This document shows, one piece after another, positions 15,036 through 21,949 of a stretch of 42,363 bases of DNA. This DNA is from DASPJR01 sp035628505. Lineage in GTDB: Bacteria; Planctomycetota; SZUA-567; H5-PLA8. Location: contig DASPJR010000211.1 in NCBI GenBank assembly GCA_035628505.1, positions 1 through 42,363 on the forward strand, written 5' to 3'. The stretch's first letter is position 1. Each line of letters opens with the position of its first letter. The notes below the pieces were generated by a model. The model made no database searches, was not told the origin of the DNA, and worked only from the letters and a program-made list of their open reading frames with translations. The translations under genes were made by a program, and so were the position numbers.

Positions 15036-16802
15036 TCACTTGCGACGCTCGTTCACTTCGCGGACCTTCGCGGGATCGAGTTTCGGCTTACGGTCATATG
15101 TATAAAGTCCGTTCTGTTCCTGCTCGACGTCCGAAAGCTGCGTATAGCAGTAGCCGACGATTTCCGGAACGTCCTGAAGCGCCCAGGTCAGATCGCGGAA
15201 GCGCTCAAGCAGTTCCTCCGGATTGCGCGCGAGATTTCCGTAGCCCCATGCCTGACCTTCCTTGGCCAGGCCGACGCCGCCATATTCGGTGCAGAGGATG
15301 GGTTGGCCGCGGTAGGGGTGCCCCGGCAGATGCTGCTCCAGAAATGGGGGGAAGTGAACGGCAACCAGAGGGTTTCGCACGTACGTTTCGAAGTGCTTGC
15401 GCAGCTTGTCGCCGTGCTGCGTGTAATCGTGGACGGTCGCGAGATCGGTCAGCGGATTCTGCCAGCCATCGTTACCGTTCACCGGACGCGTCGGGTCGAG
15501 CGCTTTGGTCAGGTAATACAGCGAGCACAGGAAAGCGATCTGCTCGGGCTTGACTGAAATCATATTTTCCACGACGCCCCACGATTCGTTGATTGGCGTC
15601 CAGGTGATAATGCAGGGATGATTGCGGTCGCGGATGACCGCTTCCTGCCACTCGGCGGTGAAGAACTCAACGGACTGATCGGTGTACTCCCATGGCGCCG
15701 CCATTTCGCCCCATACGAAATAGCCCAGCGTGTCGGCCCAGAAGAGGAAGCGCGGGTCTTCGGCTTTCATGTGCTTGCGGCAGCCGTTGAAGCCCATCTC
15801 TTTCATGCGCAGGATGTCGGCTTTGAGCTCCTCGTCGCTAGGAGCGGTGATCAGTCCGTCAGGCCAGTAGCCCTGGTCGAGAATCAGTCTCTGGTAAATG
15901 GCTTTGCCATTCATCAGGACCGTTCCGTGTTCAACGCGCAGGCTGCGGATGCCGAAATAACTTTGTACTTCATCTACCGTCGCGCCGTTTGAAACGACGG
16001 TGAGTTTGAGCTGATACAGATCCGGCTTATCGACCGTCCATAAGCGCGGTGAGGGAATCTGAAATTGGAGGCGCACAGTCCGGAAGTGTGTGCCGGCCGG
16101 ATTCTCGTGCAACGCAGAGCCTTCTGCTATGGCGACGCTGCGGCCGTCGAAGAACGCTTCAGCACGCACGCGCACGTTGTCGGCGGGACCGTCGAAGAGC
16201 GCATCGACTTGAACGTGGCCGTCCACGTTCCAGCTCTGAACGTGGAGCCGTTCAATCGCGGGCGTACCGACCGGTTCGATCCAAACCGTCTGCCAGATTC
16301 CGCTGCTGCGCGTGTACCAGATGCCGCCCGATTCCTCGATCCAGTACTGCTTGCCGCGCGGCTGCGAAAGCCGCTCGTCATCGTAAACGCGAAGGACCAG
16401 TTCGTTGCGATTGTCCAGATTCAGGCAGCAGGTGATGTCAAAGCTGAACGGCGTGTTGCCGCCGCGGTGCGTGCCAACGAGCTTGCCATTCACATAAACG
16501 GAACATTCAAAATCGACCGCGCCGAAGTTCAGCCGGATGCGCCGACCGTACCAGCCGTCCGGCACCGAGAAAATTCGCCGGTACCAAAGGATGTGATGAA
16601 TCTCCCGCTTGCCAATGCCGCTCAGTTTTGCCTGGTAAGGGAAGGGGACGGTGATGCGCTGTTCGAAGTCGCGGCCGCTGATCCAGCCACTGCGGAGGCC
16701 CTCATTTTGGTCGTCAAATGCGAACTGCCACTCGCCATTCAGGTTCAGCCAGTCCTGCCTGACCAGGTCCGGACGGGGGTATTCCGGGCGGGGGATCGAC
16801 AT
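15036..16802 (-). CDS. Glycoside hydrolase family 2 (beta-glucuronidase/galactosidase-like)
   Basis: A 588-residue enzyme with no signal peptide, so probably cytoplasmic. Residues 5-180 are the GH2 sugar-binding jelly roll (WLNLNGEWQFAFD, YVNGKLVGTHRGGNTPF). Residues 181-290 are the immunoglobulin-like domain, and 291-588 the TIM barrel. The acid/base is E406 in WTPINESWG and the nucleophile E506 in CTEYGG, both intact. In place of the classic RGVNRHED block it has QRLILDQGYWPDGL (305-318), which marks a distinct GH2 subgroup rather than textbook LacZ or UidA. The start at 16802 is preferred because GGAGG lies 9-13 bases upstream; 48 further codons upstream are open but lack this signal and begin inside likely promoter DNA. 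Together with the secreted protein at 11502-14285 it suggests sugar-polymer use. Confidence 0.9.
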   Translation of the reverse strand: MSIPRPEYPRPDLVRQDWLNLNGEWQFAFDDQNEGLRSGWISGRDFEQRITVPFPYQAKLSGIGKREIHHILWYRRIFSVPDGWYGRRIRLNFGAVDFECSVYVNGKLVGTHRGGNTPFSFDITCCLNLDNRNELVLRVYDDERLSQPRGKQYWIEESGGIWYTRSSGIWQTVWIEPVGTPAIERLHVQSWNVDGHVQVDALFDGPADNVRVRAEAFFDGRSVAIAEGSALHENPAGTHFRTVRLQFQIPSPRLWTVDKPDLYQLKLTVVSNGATVDEVQSYFGIRSLRVEHGTVLMNGKAIYQRLILDQGYWPDGLITAPSDEELKADILRMKEMGFNGCRKHMKAEDPRFLFWADTLGYFVWGEMAAPWEYTDQSVEFFTAEWQEAVIRDRNHPCIITWTPINESWGVVENMISVKPEQIAFLCSLYYLTKALDPTRPVNGNDGWQNPLTDLATVHDYTQHGDKLRKHFETYVRNPLVAVHFPPFLEQHLPGHPYRGQPILCTEYGGVGLAKEGQAWGYGNLARNPEELLERFRDLTWALQDVPEIVGYCYTQLSDVEQEQNGLYTYDRKPKLDPAKVREVNERRK

Positions 16803-16905
16803 ATTTGAAACCTCCGGTCGTCGAATAGCTTTCTTTGCGCGCGCCTTGTGAAGTTTTGAACCGCGACCCGCTGGTCTTCTCATTTGACAATCAAGCCCAA
16901 CCTTG

Positions 16906-16923
16906 CGCAGGCAGATACCTGCG
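16906..16923. promoter_or_regulatory. Dyad CGCAGG-N6-CCTGCG in the GH2/accA divergent gap
   Basis: The 337-base gap 16803-17139 between the divergent GH2 and accA genes has no gene that I can support. It holds this 6-bp-arm dyad and a wider inverted pair, AAGGTCGT near 16964 and ACGACCTT near 17000. TTGACA at 16884-16889 lacks a good -10 on the plus strand. These are possible operators for the GH2 gene, by position only. Confidence 0.3.
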
Positions 16924-17139
16924 TTACAGATACAAAACCCTTGCATTTTGTCTGCCGTCCGCTAAGGTCGTCACACCGCTCCGATACCTCACGCTGGCAC
17001 GACCTTGCAACTGCTGCATCGGAGCCCATTTGGGTGCTTGAACGACGGTGCTTTTTTGCTTTGAAGGCCTGGACGGTTCGGGAATCTTAATAGGATACGT
17101 TTTCGTCCTTTCCTTTAGGTGGGCTTTAGAGAGAGGCAA

Positions 17140-18150
17140 ATGGCAACACGACCCTTATCCACGCATTACCTTCCCTTTGAGCAGCCGTTGAAGGCTTACG
17201 ACGAGCGAATCTGCAAGCTCGAAGACCTTTCCAAGCAGAACAACATGGATTTAAGCGCCGACATCGCCGTGCAGGTCGCCGAGCGCGAAAAATTTCTGCG
17301 TGAAACCTTTTCGAAGCTCAGCGCCTGGGATCGCGTGCAGGTCGCGCGCCATGTTCATCGTCCGCAGACGGCCGACTACATCGAACTGATGTGCGAAGAT
17401 TTCATCGAGCTGCATGGCGACCGCGCCTTCGGCGACGATCGGGCGATGCTGACCGGACTGGCCCAGATGGATGGCCAGAAATTCCTTCTCGTCGGCCAGC
17501 ACAAAGGCCGCGACGTTCAGGAGCGCTCGGCGTGCAATTTCGGCTCGCCACAGCCTGAAGGCTATCGCAAGGCGCTGCTGAAGATGCGCCTCGCTGAAAA
17601 GATGCAGCTTCCCATCGTTGCGTTGATCGACACCAAGGGCGCCGCGCCCGACGTGGGTGCCGAAGAGCGCGGACAGTCGCAGGCGATCGCGTACAACCTG
17701 ATGATCATGTCGGGCCTGAAAGTGCCGATCGTCTGCATCGTCATCGGCGAGGGCGGATCGGGCGGCGCGCTGGGCATTGGCGTTGGCGACAGGCTATTGA
17801 TCCAGGAGTTTGCCTATTTCAGCGTGATCAGCCCCGAAGGCTGCGCCTCAATTCTCTGGAAGGACGCCGAGCGCAAAGCGGACGCGGCCGAAGCGCTGAA
17901 GATCACCGCGCCCGAACTGATCAGGCTGGGCGTAATGGACGGTTTTGTTCCGGAGCCGCTCGGCGGCGCGCACCGCAACCCCGCCGCCGCCGCTCGCATT
18001 CTGCGCTCAACGATTCTGCAGAACCTGCGTGACCTTCAGGCAATGCCGCTCAGCCAGCTTCTTGAGCAGCGCTACCGCAAGCTTCGTGCGATGGGCAAGT
18101 ACCGCGACGAAGTCCTGCAAAGCGTCAACGCCGCCGCCGTAGCGAGCTGA
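17140..18150 (+). CDS. accA: Acetyl-CoA carboxylase carboxyltransferase subunit alpha
   Basis: A 336-residue crotonase-fold subunit that, with AccD, moves the carboxyl group from biotin to acetyl-CoA to give malonyl-CoA for fatty-acid synthesis. Diagnostic blocks are LHGDRAFGDDRAML, HKGRDVQER, GAEERGQ, VIGEGGSGGALGIGVGDR (the oxyanion-hole glycines) and ISPEGCASILWKDAE. The ATG at 17140 is preferred over an upstream in-frame start because GAGAGG precedes it and the normal N-terminus then follows (LPFEQPL, a coiled N-terminal helix). At 163-170 the usual IDTPGAYPG is IDTKGAAPD, with K166 in the place of proline; this is unusual but the loop is otherwise intact. accB, accC and accD are not nearby. 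Confidence 0.96.
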   Translation: MATRPLSTHYLPFEQPLKAYDERICKLEDLSKQNNMDLSADIAVQVAEREKFLRETFSKLSAWDRVQVARHVHRPQTADYIELMCEDFIELHGDRAFGDDRAMLTGLAQMDGQKFLLVGQHKGRDVQERSACNFGSPQPEGYRKALLKMRLAEKMQLPIVALIDTKGAAPDVGAEERGQSQAIAYNLMIMSGLKVPIVCIVIGEGGSGGALGIGVGDRLLIQEFAYFSVISPEGCASILWKDAERKADAAEALKITAPELIRLGVMDGFVPEPLGGAHRNPAAAARILRSTILQNLRDLQAMPLSQLLEQRYRKLRAMGKYRDEVLQSVNAAAVAS

Positions 18151-18192
18151 GATGTAACGCGGATTTTCGATTCGCGAGTGGGTGTTGATCCC

Positions 18193-18292
18193 TCTGCCGC
18201 CCCGTTCCGGGGCTTACGCACCACGAATTGCGCTCGTTCCCAGATCTGGCGACCTGGGCTACTATGCTACCGTCCGCTTCGCGGACTGAACT
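18193..18292. repeat. Dispersed double-hairpin intergenic repeat
   Basis: Two perfect hairpins with TTC loops lie in the accA-TPR gap: GCCCCG-TTC-CGGGGC (18199-18213) and GTCCGC-TTC-GCGGAC (18272-18286). They are linked by GACCTGGGCTACTATGCTACC. Wording like GGGGCTTACGCACC...CCTGGGCTACTATGCTACCG recurs, from memory, as multicopy intergenic DNA in planctomycetes and some soil bacteria. This is only one copy in the window. Confidence 0.6.
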
Positions 18293-18312
18293 AACGTCGC
18301 TTCCGCCGCAAT

Positions 18313-18363
18313 TATCTTTGTGTTGTTGTTTTGGTTCTTCGTATCTTTGTGTCGAAGGAGTTT
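18313..18363. repeat. Possible single arm of the CACAGAG-type element
   Basis: ATCTTTGTGTTGTTG and CGTATCTTTGTGTCGAAGGAG resemble the right arms of the elements at 327-369 and 9461-9511 (CTCTGTGTTGAAG pattern). No matching left arm is found upstream, so this would be a degenerate or half copy. Confidence 0.35.
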
Positions 18364-18365
18364 GA

Positions 18366-19607
18366 TTACCGGATGCTCTCGCCGCGCAGCTTCTCATAAA
18401 TCATGAGTTCTTTCTTATAGTCGTCGCGCGGCTCGAGCGAGACGGCGCGGCGGGCGGCGTCGAGGGCTTTGTCGTATTGCCGGGCAACGCGCAGGGCGCG
18501 GGCAAGGCCCATCAGATATTGGGCGTTGCGGCCGTTGGTGAGCGTCACAGCTTTGCTCGCGTGCTCGACGGCTTCGTAGGCGCTGGTGAACGTCGGATCG
18601 TCGGGATCGCTATAGACGCTGGCCAGCAGGTAATGGCCATAGGCGAAGTTCTTGTCGAGCTTCACCGCAATCTGGTAATCGGGTATCGCATCTTTCTGGT
18701 TGCGGTTGTTCTCGTTGGCCAGGCCGCGCGTGCAATAATACGGCGCGTGATTGGGCCGCAGGCGGATAGCTTCGTTGCAGATCTCAATTGCTTTCTTGAA
18801 GGCCTTGCCGTGGAGATGGGCAAGCGCGAGATTGTGAATGTACTCGGCGTTGTCGGGCTCCAGCTTCCAGGCACGGTCGTAGGCATCCGCGGCGGCGCTT
18901 ACGCGGCCGGTTGCGAGCAGGCAATCGCCGAGTGCGCTCTGGAAGCGCGCGTTCGCAGGCACGGCGGCAGCGGCCCACTGCGTGGCGGTAACGGCTTTTT
19001 CAAGCCAGCCGGCCTGCAGCGCGACGAGGCCGAAATCACACTGATACTTGGGATTGCGCGGCTGCAGATTCAGCGCCTTCTCGAGCACCTCAGCGCCCGA
19101 GCGCACATCGCCGGCGCGCGCGAACGCCAGCCCTAGCCGGTATAACGCGGGTGCATTTTCAGGTTCTGCGCTGACGACTTCCTGGTAGATGGCGATCGAA
19201 TCTTTTGCTTTGCGGCCAGCCTTGTCTCTTGCGATCGCCTTTGCCAGTAATGGAGAGATCTCTTCTTTAGTTTGCTCAGGAAGGTCGAGTAACGCCGCGT
19301 CCGGAGGTGCGGCGCTAAAATCGACTCCATCTTCCTGCGGCAGGCCCCAGTTTGTGCGCGAGATGCGGACGCGTTTTTTGTCCTTTCCAGTGCCGTCAGT
19401 GTCGAAATTGGGCGCGGGCTGCTCGGGGAAGACGACGGTTGCCTTGAAGTCCGGCTCATCGATTACCAGCGGCAGCCGTTCGACAGGTTTCGTCGGGCGT
19501 TCGGCATCGAGTCTCGGCTTGGGGCGAATAGGCTCGTCTTCAATGAGCTCCGCGCGTGCCGTAGCGCAGGCGGTCAGGAGAGCCAGGGCCATGAGAGAGC
19601 GACGCAT
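18366..19607 (-). CDS. Secreted TPR-repeat protein
   Basis: A 413-residue exported protein. The N-terminal MRRSLMALALLTACATARA is a Sec signal peptide cleaved at about residue 19-20. A proline/charge-rich linker of about 80 residues follows. Residues from about 110 to the end form seven or eight tetratricopeptide repeats (for example APALYRLGLAFARAGDVRSG, and AEYIHNLALAHLHGKAFKKA). These would make a superhelical protein-binding surface in the periplasm. No catalytic domain is present. No Shine-Dalgarno is seen before the ATG. It is divergent from selB across a 144-base gap full of TGCATAATGC-type palindromes. Its TPR style resembles that of the much larger exported protein at 24687-27575. 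Confidence 0.87.
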   Translation of the reverse strand: MRRSLMALALLTACATARAELIEDEPIRPKPRLDAERPTKPVERLPLVIDEPDFKATVVFPEQPAPNFDTDGTGKDKKRVRISRTNWGLPQEDGVDFSAAPPDAALLDLPEQTKEEISPLLAKAIARDKAGRKAKDSIAIYQEVVSAEPENAPALYRLGLAFARAGDVRSGAEVLEKALNLQPRNPKYQCDFGLVALQAGWLEKAVTATQWAAAAVPANARFQSALGDCLLATGRVSAAADAYDRAWKLEPDNAEYIHNLALAHLHGKAFKKAIEICNEAIRLRPNHAPYYCTRGLANENNRNQKDAIPDYQIAVKLDKNFAYGHYLLASVYSDPDDPTFTSAYEAVEHASKAVTLTNGRNAQYLMGLARALRVARQYDKALDAARRAVSLEPRDDYKKELMIYEKLRGESIR

Positions 19608-19651
19608 GGAATAAGTGTCGGCCTTTTACGAAGCGAAGTCAAGAGTAATGC

Positions 19652-19730
19652 TTGATGCATGCAAGTGATGCATAATGCGTAAAAAACTTGCGATCGGCGA
19701 TTCCATGTTATGCATCATGCATTATGCATT
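19652..19730. repeat. ATGCAT-rich palindromic repeat cluster
   Basis: GATGCATAATGC (19667-19678) is repeated in inverted form as GCATTATGCATT (19719-19730), and CTTGATGCATGCAAG (19651-19665) is itself near-palindromic. The 19-base word TGCATCATGCATTATGCAT (19711-19729) recurs with one mismatch at 41035-41053. It lies in the divergent promoter gap between the TPR gene and selB. Confidence 0.65.
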
Positions 19731-19751
19731 AGACAGGTGCAGGAATCTTCA

Positions 19752-21686
19752 ATGAGCGAGCAAATCTTTAACGTCGTACTTGGCACGGCCGGCCACATCG
19801 ATCACGGCAAATCGTCGCTCGTCCAGGCGCTCACGGGAATTCATCCCGACCGCCTGAAGGAAGAGCAGGATCGCGGCATCACCATTGATCTCGGCTTCGC
19901 GCCGCTGCAGCTCAGCAATGGCCTGCGCGTTGGAATCATTGATGTCCCCGGACATGAACGCTTCATCAAAAACATGGTCGCGGGCGCAAGCGGAATCGAT
20001 TTTGTTGTCATGGTCATCGCGGCCGATGACGGGGTGATGGCGCAGACGCGCGAGCACCTGCAAATCGTTCAATTGCTTGGCGTGCGGGATGGCCTGACTG
20101 TGATCACGAAGAAAGATCTCGTCGAGCCGGACTATCTGGAACTCGTGCAAGAGGACATCAAGCAGCTTGAAGACGGAACCGTGCTCGCCGGCAAGCCGAT
20201 CATCGGTGTCTCAAGCAAGACCGGCGAAGGTATCGATGTTCTGAAAAAAGAGCTGGAACGCGCGCTGTCCAAGCTCGGACGCCGCGCCAGCGAAGGCCCC
20301 TTCCGCATGCCGATTCAACGCGTGTTCGCGAAGGAAGGATTCGGAACCGTTGTCACCGGCGTGCCTCTTTCAGGCCACGTGGCTATCGGCGATACTCTCG
20401 AAGTTCTGCCACCCGGTTACCAGGGACGCGTGAAGGGACTGCACGCATACAAGATGGTGATCTCGCAGGGACAGGCTGGGCATTCGACCGCGGTCAATCT
20501 GCACGGACCGGACATCGACAAAAAAGAAGTCGTCCGCGGAATGGTCGCCGCGACGCCTGGAATCTTCCGCCCAGGCACACTGTTCACCGCGCAGCTCACA
20601 CATCTACCTGGAACGCCCTGGCCGCTCAAGCATCGCGCGCCGGTGCGCTTTCATTCTGGCACCGCCGAAATCCAGGGCAAAGTCCTGCTGCTTGATGGCG
20701 ACCAGATGGCACCGGGAAGCAGCGGCTGGATTCAGATTCTGCTGGAAGATCCGACGGTGCTCGCGCCAGGAGACCATTACATCCTGCGTCATCAGACGCC
20801 GATGGTGACGCTCGGAGGAGGCCGCATTGTCGACGCGGCTCAAACAAAGCGCAAACGCAACGACCCAGCGGTGCTGAATGAGCTGGAGCAGCGATTGAAG
20901 TCGCTCGACAACGCTGAAGATTTCCTCGCACATCTGCTCGCATCAGCTGAACTGCCGAAAACACTGGCGGATCTATGCAGCGAAACGGGAAGACTGCAGA
21001 CGCAGGTGGCCGATCTGCTGCGCAAGCTCGAGAAGAAAACTCGTGCGGTCGCTTTGAAAGCAGAGGCGGTATATCTCGCGCCGGCAACACTTGACACTTT
21101 CCTGAAAACGCTGGTGAGCTGCACATTCGATTACTTAAAGGAGCATCCGGCACTAGGCTCGGTCGAACGGCCTGAACTGCGTCGGCGGCTTTGCCTGAAG
21201 CTCGGGGATGAGATTGGGGACTACTTTGATGATCTGCTGGATGTGGCTCGTCGCAAAAATCTGCTGAATGTGGAATCGAATACCGTTGCTCCTCCGGGCC
21301 GCGAACGCAAGCTGGAAGGCGCGCTGGCGCAGCAGGCCGAGCAAGTTGAGGCGGCTTACAAGAACGGCGGATTGGCGCCGCCATCACCCGCAGAGATCGA
21401 AGCCCAACTAAAAATCGCCCCCAAGCTTTTCAAAGAGATCATGCGCTATCTGCTGGAGACCGGAAAAGTCGTCGACGCCGCTCCCGATGTCGTGTTTCAC
21501 GCCACAGCATATGAAAAGGCCAAAAACGACACGCTGGCCCTGTTTAAAACAAAGCCCGAAAATACCACCTCAGAGATCCGGCAGCATCTGGGAATGACGC
21601 GCAAGTATGCGGTGCCGCTGGTCGAGCTTTTTGACCGGAAAGGGCTTACTGTAAGGGTCGGGGACCAGCGAAAATTGAAAAGTTGA
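19752..21686 (+). CDS. selB: Selenocysteine-specific translation elongation factor SelB
   Basis: A 644-residue GTPase that brings selenocysteyl-tRNA to the ribosome at UGA codons followed by a SECIS hairpin. The G domain has G1 GTAGHIDHGKSS (11-22), the G2 region RGITIDLGFA (41-50), G3 DVPGH (64-68) and G4 TKKD (119-122); TKxD in place of NKxD is normal for SelB. Two EF-Tu-like beta barrels follow, then a third, and a C-terminal half of winged helices (about 380-644) that binds the mRNA hairpin. The start at 19752 has AGGA nine bases upstream and gives MSEQIFNVVLGTAGH. selA, selD and the selenocysteine tRNA are not in the window, and no obvious in-frame-UGA selenoprotein was found in it. Confidence 0.95.
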   Translation: MSEQIFNVVLGTAGHIDHGKSSLVQALTGIHPDRLKEEQDRGITIDLGFAPLQLSNGLRVGIIDVPGHERFIKNMVAGASGIDFVVMVIAADDGVMAQTREHLQIVQLLGVRDGLTVITKKDLVEPDYLELVQEDIKQLEDGTVLAGKPIIGVSSKTGEGIDVLKKELERALSKLGRRASEGPFRMPIQRVFAKEGFGTVVTGVPLSGHVAIGDTLEVLPPGYQGRVKGLHAYKMVISQGQAGHSTAVNLHGPDIDKKEVVRGMVAATPGIFRPGTLFTAQLTHLPGTPWPLKHRAPVRFHSGTAEIQGKVLLLDGDQMAPGSSGWIQILLEDPTVLAPGDHYILRHQTPMVTLGGGRIVDAAQTKRKRNDPAVLNELEQRLKSLDNAEDFLAHLLASAELPKTLADLCSETGRLQTQVADLLRKLEKKTRAVALKAEAVYLAPATLDTFLKTLVSCTFDYLKEHPALGSVERPELRRRLCLKLGDEIGDYFDDLLDVARRKNLLNVESNTVAPPGRERKLEGALAQQAEQVEAAYKNGGLAPPSPAEIEAQLKIAPKLFKEIMRYLLETGKVVDAAPDVVFHATAYEKAKNDTLALFKTKPENTTSEIRQHLGMTRKYAVPLVELFDRKGLTVRVGDQRKLKS

Positions 21687-21742
21687 GGCCGTTTTCGATG
21701 CACAAGTGGTTAAGTCAGGCCATTGTTGGGTTTTTTTCAACC

Positions 21743-21770
21743 TTGACAGCCTAGGTCACGCCGGTAGCAT
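21743..21770 (+). promoter_or_regulatory. Candidate promoter for the HEAT/pseudo-receiver gene
   Basis: Perfect TTGACA (21743-21748), 16-base spacer, TAGCAT (21765-21770, 4/6 match). The T-rich stretch GGGTTTTTTTC just upstream (21729-21738) may end selB transcripts. A leader of about 170 bases would result. A second -10-like TATAAC at 21858-21863 has no good -35. Confidence 0.45.
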
Positions 21771-21949
21771 CCCCTGTTAATTCTGGATTTGAAGCCGATT
21801 TACAGAGTCTCTTGTAGAGATGCTAGGGTTGCTGGCACCTGCAGAGTCTGTGAAGAGTATAACGCTGTAGTCGGAAATTGGATGAAAGCCTTTAAAGAGG
21901 CGTCCTTGTGGGTGGGGAATTGGGCGTGAGCGCCCCTGGAGGACTTAGA

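Noticed and set aside
16803..16946. 48-codon N-terminal extension of the GH2 enzyme
   Set aside because: The extension has no GH2 similarity and lacks a ribosome site, whereas GGAGG precedes the ATG at 16802, from which the normal GH2 N-terminus follows.
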